Positions 8,617-16,740 of a stretch of 64,000 nt of DNA are shown here, piece after piece. Where the stretch lies: NCBI RefSeq assembly GCF_020532555.1, contig NZ_JAJBBR010000007.1, forward strand, positions 124,001-188,000, given 5' to 3'. The stretch's first letter is position 1. The number at the start of each line of letters is the position of its first letter. A program made the translations under genes and the position numbers. Under the pieces are notes generated by a model. The model was not told the origin of the DNA, did not search any database, and worked only from the letters and a program-made list of their open reading frames with translations. This DNA comes from Microvirga lenta. GTDB lineage: Bacteria > Pseudomonadota > Alphaproteobacteria > Rhizobiales > Beijerinckiaceae.

Positions 8617-9381
8617 TCAGGTGCGGTTGATCGAGACCCCGCCATCGACCAGAAGGGCGGCCCCCGTCGTGAAGCTCGACGCGTCGGACGCGAGGTAGAG
8701 CGCCGACCGGGCGATCTCCTCGGGGCGCGCCCGCCGCTTCAGCGCGTGGAGACCTTCCACGAAGGCCCTCGCCTCCGGCGTGCTGACCCACGCCTCGGCC
8801 ATGGGGGTGTCCGTGCCTCCGGGGAGGAGCGCGTTGACCCGGATGCCCTTGGGGCCGAACTCGGCCGCCAGCGATTTCGTGAGCCCGATCAGCCCGGCCT
8901 TGCTGGCCGCGTAGGACGCCACGCCCGGCATCCCGACCGTGTGGCCCACGAAGGTCGAGGTGAAGATCAGCGAACCGCCTCCACGGTCGAGCATGGCCGG
9001 GATTTGGTGCTTCGCGCCCAGGAAGGCGGCGGTGAGGTTCACCGCGAGCGCCTCGTTCCAGCCCTCCAGCGAGACCTCGGGCGTCGGGCCCATTTCGCCG
9101 TTCGTGCCGGCATTGTTGAACGCGATGTCCAGGCCCCCGAAGGCATCGACCGCCGTCTCGACCAGGGCGCGGGCAAGCCCCTCGTCCCGCACGTCGCCCG
9201 CGACCGCGACGGCCCTGCCGCCCGCCTGCTCGATCTCGGCGACGAGCGCGTTCAGCCCGTCGGCCCGGCGCGCCGCCACCACGAGGTTCGCGCCCTCGCG
9301 GGCGAAGAGTTTCGCGGTCGCGTAGCCGATCCCGGAGCTCGCGCCGGTCACGATGGCGGTCTTGTTCGTGAGTGTCGTCAT
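8617..9381 (-). CDS. SDR-family NAD(P)-dependent oxidoreductase
   Basis: The 254-residue classical short-chain dehydrogenase has TGASSGIG (cofactor loop), NNAGTNG (the NNAG motif), the catalytic Ser in IFTSTFVGH, YAASK with catalytic Tyr and Lys (YxxxK), and PGGTDTPM. The C terminus LVDGGVSINRT is typical of enoyl-reductase-like or glucose-dehydrogenase-like SDRs. The substrate cannot be assigned. The start at 9381 is chosen because AGAGGA lies at ideal spacing; a longer open frame to 9675 has no family similarity. Gene is convergent with the small membrane-protein gene. Confidence 0.9.
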   Translation of the reverse strand: MTTLTNKTAIVTGASSGIGYATAKLFAREGANLVVAARRADGLNALVAEIEQAGGRAVAVAGDVRDEGLARALVETAVDAFGGLDIAFNNAGTNGEMGPTPEVSLEGWNEALAVNLTAAFLGAKHQIPAMLDRGGGSLIFTSTFVGHTVGMPGVASYAASKAGLIGLTKSLAAEFGPKGIRVNALLPGGTDTPMAEAWVSTPEARAFVEGLHALKRRARPEEIARSALYLASDASSFTTGAALLVDGGVSINRT

Positions 9382-9830
9382 GGATGGGTTCCTCTTTCGC
9401 ATGGGCCCGATGCCCGGGAAGGAGATCCCAAATGGCGGCCTGCGGCGCGACCCGTTTCCGGCGCCCGATTTCTGTGGCGCAGCCGAACGGGGCGGACCCG
9501 CCGATGAGACAGGCCGCGGGCGGGCAGGGGCCTCCGGCCCCCGGCGCCGGGTCGCCGCGCACGCGCCCGCCACCGCTTGCCGGTGGATCGCCCCATCGCC
9601 CCGTGCTAAGCCTGACCGTAGAGCCGGGCGCACCCGGCTCCGGGGCGTCAGAACCTCTCCGCAAGCGGTCGGCATCGACCGCTAACGATGCCTCCCTCGC
9701 CTTAGGGCCGGGGAGGCGCTGTCGCATGTCCAGGGCGAAAGCCTAAAGGGCAGCGCGGTCGTCTTGCGGCGACTTCTGAACTCCCCGGCCACCAGGGCTC
9801 CTGGTGGTCGTCTCACCGGAGGAGTTCGTC
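9382..9830. other. Gene-free interval between SDR and small membrane-protein genes
   Basis: I see no credible coding region here. It contains a perfect 8-bp stem, AGCGGTCG with CGACCGCT (9664-9671 and 9676-9683), without a T-tract. The divergent promoters of the two flanking genes should lie here; I did not recognise clear -35/-10 pairs. Confidence 0.5.
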
Positions 9831-10190
9831 ATGGACCAGCCCTACAGCGTCATTGCCGATTGGCTTTCGAAGTTTCACACCTGGCCCGAATTCATTCAAG
9901 GAATGTGGCTCGTCGCCGTGCCGGTGACCGTGCTCGGCGTCACGTGGATCGTGATGCGGGGCCTGCGCGACCTCGCCGCCGCGTGGCGCGGGCGAGGGGA
10001 GGCGACGCTCTACGGCATCCCAAGAGATTGGCCCGGCCCGCCGCTGACCTATCGAGGCGGGAGGTTGCGGATCGCGGAGGGCGAGACGCCCCCGCCGCTC
10101 CCCGCGCCGTCCGCACCACCCCCGTCATTCCGGGGCGGTCCGCAGGACCGAGCCCGACCCGAAGGGCCACGCGAAGCTGGAAACCCATAG
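9831..10190 (+). CDS. Small membrane protein whose 3' end runs into an intergenic repeat
   Basis: The ATG is preceded by CGGAGGAG. The 119-residue product has one transmembrane helix (about residues 25-42, GMWLVAVPVTVLGVTWIVM) and a short cytoplasmic segment EATLYGIPRDWPGPPLTYRGGRL. The last ~35 residues, Pro/Arg-rich, are encoded by sequence that looks like a dispersed intergenic repeat (CGTCATTCCGGGGCGGTC and onward), so the original stop was probably lost and the tail is a by-product of repeat insertion. Function unknown. Confidence 0.55.
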   Translation: MDQPYSVIADWLSKFHTWPEFIQGMWLVAVPVTVLGVTWIVMRGLRDLAAAWRGRGEATLYGIPRDWPGPPLTYRGGRLRIAEGETPPPLPAPSAPPPSFRGGPQDRARPEGPREAGNP

Positions 10191-10380
10191 CCGCTGACGA
10201 TGCCGGATAAGCCGCGACGAAAGCCGCAGCGCTCAATTCGGAGCGCGTCGTGTTTATGGTTTGCCCGCTTCGCGCGCCCCTTCGGGTCGGTTCCGCTACG
10301 CGGCCCCGGAAGTACGGAGCAGCGCACCCCGTCATGCCCGGCCCCGTGCCGGGCATCCACGCTTTGGAACCTCGGCGCCG
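10105..10380. repeat. Rhizobiales-type intergenic palindromic repeat cluster
   Basis: This segment contains CGTCATTCCGGGGCGGTCC and, further on, CGTCATGCCCGGCCCCGTGC. The second can fold into a perfect 9-bp hairpin, ATGCCCGGC (10334-10342) with GCCGGGCAT (10348-10356). Such sequences recur between genes in Methylobacterium, Bradyrhizobium and relatives. This block marks the backbone side of the accessory island. Confidence 0.5.
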
Positions 10381-10715
10381 AAGGAGACGGAGGCCGGGAC
10401 GAGCCGGCCCCTCTGTCGACGACGAAACTGCTGCGCGGAATGTCAGCGATGGCAGTGGCGGTCGCCTGTTTTACGGCTAGTGTGGCAGCCATTCCTTTCG
10501 AGCCCGCCCCCCTTGGCAAGAGCAGAGGTGACAAAAATAGCCGTCAGAATGACGGCAAGCAGTGCTTTCATTAGTATGGGAGTCCATTGCCGTTGCCGGT
10601 ACCGCCTATACTGTCTGTTATTGGTAACGAGTCCGGTGGCTATTTGGACTGGTGGGTCTCAAACTACGCTGAGCCCTACCCTCATTACTCGCCGTTACTG
10701 GCAGTTGGATCAACC
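10381..10715. other. Left junction of the accessory island, gene-free
   Basis: Base composition changes here from GC-rich backbone to AT-richer sequence around 10.5-10.6 kb. No integrase, tRNA gene or clear attachment repeat was recognised. A short open frame from 10587 reads into the 3' end of ietS and is treated as a shadow. Confidence 0.45.
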
Positions 10716-12965
10716 TTAATCACTCTCCGCTTCAACTTCGACTTCCTGAGCAACAAGCGCGCTCTCGACATTCTCCGCCATAATGCGCCTGAACTCGTTG
10801 TAAGTATCTGCACCTGGGTCTAACGCCTCTAGCACCACTACGAAGCTCACCTGAGCCTGATGTTGGCGCATGAAGTCGTCACTATACTGGAACTGGTTTC
10901 GCCAAAACATACGAGCATAAACTTGCAATTCTGGTTGAGGACCAGTGAGCCTAGGCCCATTGTTAGCGGTAAACTCGCCCGAATAGACGCGAACAGGATC
11001 CCATTTATGATCGAGAACGCGCGCATCTAGCTCTCTTTCATTCGGGTTCACACATCCAAGCATCGTCGCATTTCTGAAGCCGCCACTTGGCTGTAACCGC
11101 CTATATTGAACCCCAGCTTCTAAGCGCGTAGAAATGTAATGGTGGCCCTCCAGCTGAGTAGTCGGGCTCAGGATCGCAACCATTTTAGCGCGTCCGACAA
11201 ATCTTCCATTCTGGATTAGGCTTTGCGGCACTCTAATTCCTGTCCAGTAGTACCGCTGCATGGCGCTAATATCAGCTGTCCAAGCAATCACTGCTGCATT
11301 AGACGGGCAGGTCCAAGGCAGTTCTGGACGGATCGGTGAACCAAATCCTAGCTCATGGCTGTAAGCAGTTAGATCGCAAGAGCTGAGCAGAAGGGCTTTA
11401 ACTAAGTCAGGAGATGGATCTGCGAGATTGTCCCAGGTGTGTGCGGCAAGACGTGAAACCAAGGGTGCGGCAAAGCTCGTACCCCGATCAGTACCACCTC
11501 CTAAAACTCTGTGCTCTGAAAACCAGCTTGTTTCTGGTTTAAGCATACCCTCAGGTCCGAGGCCCACACGAGACAACGAACATGGCTCTGAAGGATTGCC
11601 ATTCTCATCATGTGTTCGGCCGCTGACGATTATAGCCGCTTCGCAATCTGCAGGTGGAGCAAGCCGTTCTGTCTCTGAACGATTACCGGCAGATATGACA
11701 AGGAGTTTGTTATAGCGACGGGAAAGCTCTGAAAGGCCATGCCCAAGACCACTTACATCGTACTCATCACATTCGCGATTAAAGTTCGCAGATAAGTTCC
11801 ATTCTGGATGCTCAATGAAGGCTCGCTCGATATGAGCGAGCAGAACGCGATCTGGAACGCTGAAATTCGCACCTATTTCAGGTACTGCTTGAACAATCCC
11901 AAGCCTGCAATGAAGCTGAGGAAGCTGGAGCTGATTACTCCATAGGTGCCCATCGACTAAGATAGACGCGACTTTATTACCGTGTGCGCGGGCAGCAAAT
12001 CCGTCTGATGCCAGCGGCTCCATTTCCCAAGCCACAGCGCCACGGTAGCGTGTGGCATGATAACCACCGTCGATGACACCAACAATCGGTTCATCATCAA
12101 GTGCCGGCAATACCAGTTCGGGCTCTGGTCCGACTCCAGGATTTGTAGGGCGCAAAGGGGCAACGGGCTCCCACCGGACAATAGCTCCGGAAGCCACCAA
12201 TTGGTGAAGGACATCATTATCCCGGATGCCAACAGGCAAACTAGGGTTTGCCTGTGCGAGAGCCCTTGCGCCTTCAGCAAATCGAGATGCCGGAAGCCAC
12301 TCATGTACCGCAGGAGAAGCAGTCTGCTCATAGCTCAAGAGATCCTCGCGCACGGCAAACGCTGGCAAAGCGACGCGATCTTCTTGAGCAAATCGGGCTA
12401 AAGTTTCGATGACTGAAGACTGTGCTTTATCAGATAAGAATCCTGGCAAACGAACGTTAAATGTTCGACGCCCACTATTGTCTTCCGAAGCTAAGGACCA
12501 CGCAATCTCAATGCGGCTGGTATCCTTTAGTACATTTGCAAAGAGATCTGCGGCCTCAATCCGAAAAATGTCGCAGCGCTGAGGATCGGTCGATGGGTTT
12601 TGAAGACGCTTCCGAATCCGATCAAAAGCAGAAGTTGTAAACTCAACGATGTAGCCACTGCGCCAAGCCGCGATTAGTTGAGCGCCGACCTGTTGATTGA
12701 AGAGATCATGGGGTGTGTGCGTAGTCGCTTGAGAGGCTTTGTCCATCCTCACCCAAAGCAAGACCCTATCGCCGTGTGTAGCGGCCGCCGTCTCAGGTGC
12801 GTCCTTTATAGCAGCAAGGCTCGCTAGGAGGCTTTGACGCCGGCGCTGGTATACGTCGGGTTTGATTTTGCTCGCATCCTTTGAACGGCCTGTAATCCCC
12901 TGGCGGACAGGCGTCGTTCGCAGTCGAAGCAATGGATTTAATAGAACGTCACCCGTCCCAGGCAT
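10716..12965 (-). CDS. ietS: IetS-like subtilisin-family serine protease
   Basis: This 749-residue protein has a C-terminal S8 peptidase domain with the full triad: Asp299 in VGVIDGG, His328 in AHGNKVASIL and Ser497 in GTSFAAP, plus oxyanion Asn428 in VISAGN. There is no signal peptide, so it should act in the cytoplasm. The ~280-residue N-terminal region is unrelated to secreted subtilases. The pair with the AAA+ gene 15 bases upstream matches IetA/IetS, described as a toxin-antitoxin-like stability system on Agrobacterium Ti plasmids and later counted among anti-phage systems (literature recalled, not looked up). In that model the protease is the toxic component. The gene is clearly AT-richer than the backbone, a sign of horizontal transfer. 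Confidence 0.85.
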   Translation of the reverse strand: MPGTGDVLLNPLLRLRTTPVRQGITGRSKDASKIKPDVYQRRRQSLLASLAAIKDAPETAAATHGDRVLLWVRMDKASQATTHTPHDLFNQQVGAQLIAAWRSGYIVEFTTSAFDRIRKRLQNPSTDPQRCDIFRIEAADLFANVLKDTSRIEIAWSLASEDNSGRRTFNVRLPGFLSDKAQSSVIETLARFAQEDRVALPAFAVREDLLSYEQTASPAVHEWLPASRFAEGARALAQANPSLPVGIRDNDVLHQLVASGAIVRWEPVAPLRPTNPGVGPEPELVLPALDDEPIVGVIDGGYHATRYRGAVAWEMEPLASDGFAARAHGNKVASILVDGHLWSNQLQLPQLHCRLGIVQAVPEIGANFSVPDRVLLAHIERAFIEHPEWNLSANFNRECDEYDVSGLGHGLSELSRRYNKLLVISAGNRSETERLAPPADCEAAIIVSGRTHDENGNPSEPCSLSRVGLGPEGMLKPETSWFSEHRVLGGGTDRGTSFAAPLVSRLAAHTWDNLADPSPDLVKALLLSSCDLTAYSHELGFGSPIRPELPWTCPSNAAVIAWTADISAMQRYYWTGIRVPQSLIQNGRFVGRAKMVAILSPTTQLEGHHYISTRLEAGVQYRRLQPSGGFRNATMLGCVNPNERELDARVLDHKWDPVRVYSGEFTANNGPRLTGPQPELQVYARMFWRNQFQYSDDFMRQHQAQVSFVVVLEALDPGADTYNEFRRIMAENVESALVAQEVEVEAESD

Positions 12966-12980
12966 ATTAACAGGCCCTTC

Positions 12981-14234
12981 TTACTCGCTATCGACGTTTC
13001 TCCTACGCCTCAGAGTTGCAATGACAGCCTGTTTGCTGACGCCAGTCAACCGCCCAATTTTTTCAAACGTTAATTCGTAGTCATCGCGAAGGCGCTTTTG
13101 AAGGAGAGTTTTGGTTTCTAGTTCCAGATTGGAAATAGGCGGCATATGCAACTTGCCCTCACGGCTGCCGATCACAGCCCAAGCCAAGCCTGCGAAGTCT
13201 ATGCCACTACCTGTAAGTACTGCCGTGCGCCGTGCCGCTATAGCTAGTTCTCTAATATCAGAACAAGACAGCCCCTTAGAAATTACACTTAGTATGGCCG
13301 CTTCAGTACAATCCTCGGCACGGTCCAAATAAAGACGCCATAATGCCTCTCTCAAATCAAGCTCAGGCAAGCTAACCTCGATTTGATAAGGGAATCGACG
13401 AAATATTGCAGGATCAAGCAAATGGGCGTGATTAGTAGCTGCTACGATAACAGTTTTATCATTGATTAAGTCTAGTCCCTGAATAAGTGTATTAACGACG
13501 CGCTTAATTTCTCCAAGCTCTCTTTGGTCGTCGCGACGCTTAGCTATTGCGTCGACCTCATCAAGAAATAGAAATCCAGGACCATTTGATGCAAATTCAA
13601 ATAAAGCGCGTATATTCTTTGCTGTATCGCCTAAAAGTGATGATACAACTGTGTCTAATCTGACTGTGTAGAATGGAAGACCTAAGCGCGCAGCAATATG
13701 CCCAGCTATGAATGTCTTGCCTGTGCCTGGCGGCCCAGAAAGTAAAAGATTTAATCGTGAGCCAAGGCCTGCCTCAGAAAGCTGTTTAGAATTTGCCGCC
13801 TCTGCAACGAAGCGCGACAGAGCAGCCCCGGCCTGCTCGTCTAGCAGGAGCGGCATAGTTGGCCAAGGCTGCTCTTCAATGAGGGGAACCCTTGATTTCT
13901 CATCGACTGGGAGCTGACTTACAGAACGTACATCATTGAGGGACACTAATCTGCGTTGAATCGCAGAACTGATCCTGCCCTGGACTTCACGTCTGTCAGG
14001 TCCACGATACTCACGGGCAAATAGGCTCCCGATGTGTCGGATTGCGTCTTGATTACCTGAGAGAGCAACGTCTACCAGGTCGGCAAACCACTTACCGACA
14101 GAAGGCGAATTTTCCGGCACATCAGGAGCATAGCTAGGCTGAAGCACATTACGGTTCATTTCGCCCTCCCAAACCGAATGCCCGGGAATCCTTTTCTGGT
14201 TACCGGGCAACATATTTCGCTTGGAATTTGCCAT
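12981..14234 (-). CDS. ietA: IetA-like AAA+ ATPase with C-terminal helix-turn-helix
   Basis: The 417-residue AAA+ protein has Walker A GPPGTGKT (167-174), Walker B LFLDEVDAI (222-230), sensor-1 AATN and the RR arginine-finger region at FRRFPYQ. It is cytoplasmic. The last ~30 residues (YELTFEKIGRLTGVSKQAVI, about 386-405, then an Arg-rich end) read as a helix-turn-helix of sigma-region-4 type, suggesting DNA binding. In the IetAS pair this is the ATPase regarded as antitoxin or regulator. The start at 14234 is supported by GGAGG seven bases before the ATG; the next in-frame ATGs at residues 8 and 26 are less well placed. Same AT-rich composition as ietS, so both were acquired together. Confidence 0.83.
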   Translation of the reverse strand: MANSKRNMLPGNQKRIPGHSVWEGEMNRNVLQPSYAPDVPENSPSVGKWFADLVDVALSGNQDAIRHIGSLFAREYRGPDRREVQGRISSAIQRRLVSLNDVRSVSQLPVDEKSRVPLIEEQPWPTMPLLLDEQAGAALSRFVAEAANSKQLSEAGLGSRLNLLLSGPPGTGKTFIAGHIAARLGLPFYTVRLDTVVSSLLGDTAKNIRALFEFASNGPGFLFLDEVDAIAKRRDDQRELGEIKRVVNTLIQGLDLINDKTVIVAATNHAHLLDPAIFRRFPYQIEVSLPELDLREALWRLYLDRAEDCTEAAILSVISKGLSCSDIRELAIAARRTAVLTGSGIDFAGLAWAVIGSREGKLHMPPISNLELETKTLLQKRLRDDYELTFEKIGRLTGVSKQAVIATLRRRRNVDSE

Positions 14235-14248
14235 TATTGGCCTCCGCC

Positions 14249-14299
14249 GGCAACCAAAATGGTGCCTTGGGGTAACGTTCTTTGGTATATTTGGTTGCC
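14249..14299. promoter_or_regulatory. Inverted repeat upstream of ietA (possible operator)
   Basis: GGCAACCAAA (14249-14258) and TTTGGTTGCC (14290-14299) are perfect 10-bp inverted repeats 31 bases apart, just upstream of the ietA start. Together with the helix-turn-helix at the IetA C terminus this suggests an autoregulatory operator. Binding is inferred only. Confidence 0.45.
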
Positions 14300-14419
14300 A
14301 TAGACCAGGCCAAGGCTTGGGTCCAGACTCTAGGACGCGACTACTTCACGTTGAATAGCTTTGGGAGTCTTTGGCGGCGCAAATCTGATGCAAGCTCTGT
14401 GCTGGGGAGGCAAGCACAG

Positions 14420-14563
14420 ATGGAGAGGGCGTATTATCTTGATCTTCGCGAACGAGTGTTGCCCGTGTGCTGGCGGGGGAGCGTCGTGAACCAGTCGCAG
14501 CGGTATCGGACGGCTGCGAGCGCGGCTCCGAAGCCGATGGACTACGGTGCTGGCTTGCCCTGG
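14420..14563 (+). pseudogene. IS630-family transposase N-terminal remnant
   Basis: The frame starting MERAYYLDLRERVLPV, then resuming as SVVNQSQRYRTAASAAPKPM, matches the usual IS630 transposase N terminus (a YSLDLRERV helix, then a helix-turn-helix ending in SVVKWSQRYRATGSAAPKPMGG). In a shifted frame the intervening bases read RVLAGERREPVAAVS, the expected next part. So the copy has frameshifts and an internal loss, and no catalytic domain remains. It shows that the locus has taken up insertion sequences repeatedly. Confidence 0.6.
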
Positions 14564-14824
14564 CAGTCGAGCGTGCCTAGCTTTTGGGATGCAGCGCTCT
14601 CAAGCGATCTGTAACACTGCACTAGCCGCAGAAGTCGGCGGATTGCGACGTCGTAGTCAGCTATGTAAATTGACTCAATAATTTTCACCAGGGGCGGCTA
14701 AAACCCTTATTTTCTGGGACCTGACTTCAGCCTCTGACGCACTACCTCTTCGATTTGACTCACCAACACGTCATCGATTTTAGCCTCGAACGGGAACCCG
14801 GCACCCATCGTCAAGCCAACAAAA
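14564..14824. other. Gene-free interval that should hold one end of the Tn7-like element
   Basis: No gene is visible between the IS630 remnant and the tniQ terminator. The motif TTGACTCA occurs twice (around 14670 and 14755), and AT-rich segments ending in GGCTAAAA/TTTTAGCC are present. The transposon end is expected here, but I could not pair it with an inverted copy at the other side. Confidence 0.35.
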
Positions 14825-14850
14825 AGCCCCCGAGGAACTCCTCGGAGGCT
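14825..14850 (-). terminator. Rho-independent terminator of the tns/tniQ operon
   Basis: On the minus strand the sequence reads AGCCTCCGAGGA, a 2-base centre, TCCTCGGGGGCT (12 pairs with one G-T) and then TTTTTG, located about 30 bases after the tniQ stop. This is a strong intrinsic terminator for the leftward operon. Confidence 0.85.
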
Positions 14851-14880
14851 CGCCGCCTGATCGTTGTGAGTGCGTTTAAG

Positions 14881-16740
14881 TCATGCGGGGACCGCGTCGC
14901 GCCGGAACAGCAGTGTCCTTTTCGCGGCCTCTATCACGATGGCCGGCTTTATGCCGCGCGCGGCAAGCATCCTTTGCAACGCCTCGCGCGACTGTTGCCG
15001 CTCCCGGGCAAGCCGCGACAGGGTGACGGTCTCGGTCTCGAACCGCGTCATCTCCGCCTCGGTCACCACCGTCTGGGGACAGCGGTTGACCGGGTTGACG
15101 GCAATCTCGGTTGCGAGATGCCCGCCCTCGATCAGACCCCTGATGGCGGAGGTGTGAACGCCGAGGCGCCGCTCGACCGCGCGCAACGAGAGGCTGCCGT
15201 GATCCGGACGGCGCACCGCCGCCCGGACTTCCTCCACATCCACAAGCACTGATAGGTAGCCGCGCGTGTCCGTCCTCTGGCCGACGAACGACAAGCGCCC
15301 CTCAAAGATCGCTGTCACGATTTCCCGCGCTGAGCAGTTCGCCCGCTTGGCGGCGTCGGGAATGGTGGCCATCCCCTCCAACGGCGCGGTGACCAGCTCG
15401 GCGTCGGCGAGCAAACGGGCGAGGAAGCAATCAAGCTCGGCGCGAGCAAACATCGGGCGCAGTTCCGAGCCCTTGCCGGAAAGCGGCTGGATGAGGCCGG
15501 CCTCATGCAGCAGTGCCATCTGCACCCGCGGCGCATTGAGGTAGTGACCGGCCCGCTTGAGGCTGAGCGCCCCGCTCACCTCAAGCGCCAGGTTCGCGGC
15601 AGCACCCGCCAGAAACACCACACGGTCATCGGACAAAGCGCGGCTATCGTCATCGATAAGTCCGTGACGCAGAAGCAGCTTTCGCAGGCGCTTCGGGTGC
15701 TCGCCAGTTTCCTGCGCCAGGGTGCGGATCGAGTGCAGGCGTCGCTCGGCGACGGGCATGCCGAAGATCTCATCCCCGGGACCGATCGCCGTGGTGGCGA
15801 TCAGGTGACGGGCGATCCTGTCCCTGATGGCGGCGTAAGCGGGATCCTTCTCCTCGCTCGAGAGCCACTCGTACAGGCGGCCGAACTTGCGCCGGGGCCG
15901 TCCGTCCTCAACCGCCTGCACCTGATCGCGCAGACGGGTCAGGAGGTTCGTGAAGGCCTCGTCTCCGGCCACCGCGATGCGGTAGCCCTCGTCGCCGGCT
16001 GCGCGCCACTGCATCTCGCTGAGACGGCTGCGGCGCACCCGCGGGCCATGCAGGGATACGGCGCCGACCATCTCGCACGCGCGGGCGATTGCGTACCACG
16101 GCAAGCCATCGAGCATCGGCACGGTCGGTGCATGGCCCCACATCCGTGCGAGCAGGTCAGCCTCGAACGGCGAGGCCGGAAGCTCCTCGCCCTTGATCCG
16201 TTCCGTCGTGATCATCGCCCAGTTCGCCTGCACAGCCGCGGCGAAGTCGGGCACGCCCGGCTTCGCATCGGGCACAGGCAGACAGGTGAGTGCGAGCCCG
16301 TGCCGCGCGCAGGTCCGGACTGAGGCCAGCGTCCAGGCGGCGCGGCCATAGGGACGAAGGCGGTCGGGGCCGGAGCGGCTGTCGAGATCCTCGGCGAGAC
16401 ATGACAGGCACACGCGCACCCTGGAGCGGAACAAGCTCATGGGCCGTAGCACCTGCCCGTTGAGGCTGAACACCTGGGCCTCGCCCTGCGGCTCCTCGCG
16501 CCTGAGCGAGAAGCGGCGCAGAGCCTCGAGATCGGCTCCCGTTGCGGCACTCAGACGGGATAAGGCCGCTTCCTCACCGCAGGCCAGGCTCACGGCATTG
16601 ACACGCAGGTCGCCGCAGAAGGTACCGAGGTCCAGACCGTACATGGCACCGTTGAGCGAGCCATGGCTGATCGCGGTCTCGCCGAGACCGAAGTCGACGG
16701 TGTAGCGCAGGCGCTTCGGAAGGGGCATGTGAGCACTCAT
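14881..16740 (-). CDS. tniQ: TniQ/TnsD-like target-selection protein
   Basis: This 619-residue protein opens with MSAHMPLPKRLRYTVDFGLG. It carries a TniQ-type zinc-finger region near residues 135-180 (VCLSCLAED, C-x2-C, then VRTCARHG with C-x2-H). TniQ proteins link the TnsC ATPase filament to the target site. At 619 residues it is longer than short TniQ proteins and nearer TnsD in size. Its C-terminal half contains several helix-turn-helix-like segments (IPDAAKRANCSAREIVTAIF; SLRAVERRLGVHTSAIRGLI; TLSRLARERQQSREALQRML), suggesting direct recognition of an attachment site. The start codon overlaps the tnsC stop by four bases (ATGA), so translation is coupled; the terminator lies just after its stop. 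Confidence 0.8.
   Translation of the reverse strand: MSAHMPLPKRLRYTVDFGLGETAISHGSLNGAMYGLDLGTFCGDLRVNAVSLACGEEAALSRLSAATGADLEALRRFSLRREEPQGEAQVFSLNGQVLRPMSLFRSRVRVCLSCLAEDLDSRSGPDRLRPYGRAAWTLASVRTCARHGLALTCLPVPDAKPGVPDFAAAVQANWAMITTERIKGEELPASPFEADLLARMWGHAPTVPMLDGLPWYAIARACEMVGAVSLHGPRVRRSRLSEMQWRAAGDEGYRIAVAGDEAFTNLLTRLRDQVQAVEDGRPRRKFGRLYEWLSSEEKDPAYAAIRDRIARHLIATTAIGPGDEIFGMPVAERRLHSIRTLAQETGEHPKRLRKLLLRHGLIDDDSRALSDDRVVFLAGAAANLALEVSGALSLKRAGHYLNAPRVQMALLHEAGLIQPLSGKGSELRPMFARAELDCFLARLLADAELVTAPLEGMATIPDAAKRANCSAREIVTAIFEGRLSFVGQRTDTRGYLSVLVDVEEVRAAVRRPDHGSLSLRAVERRLGVHTSAIRGLIEGGHLATEIAVNPVNRCPQTVVTEAEMTRFETETVTLSRLARERQQSREALQRMLAARGIKPAIVIEAAKRTLLFRRDAVPA

Noticed and set aside
10191..10715. 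tRNA gene or integrase marking an island attachment site
   Set aside because: No tRNA-like sequence or tyrosine recombinase gene was recognised at either island border (10.2-10.7 kb or 38.7-38.96 kb).
10587..10823. Short plus-strand frame reading VIGNESGGYLDWWVSNYAEP
   Set aside because: It looks partly protein-like but has no good ribosome site and overlaps the 3' end of ietS; at most a fragment.
14282..14614. A 110-codon frame starting ahead of the IS630 remnant
   Set aside because: Only the part from 14420 resembles a protein family, and that part is a broken transposase; the first 46 codons are chance.
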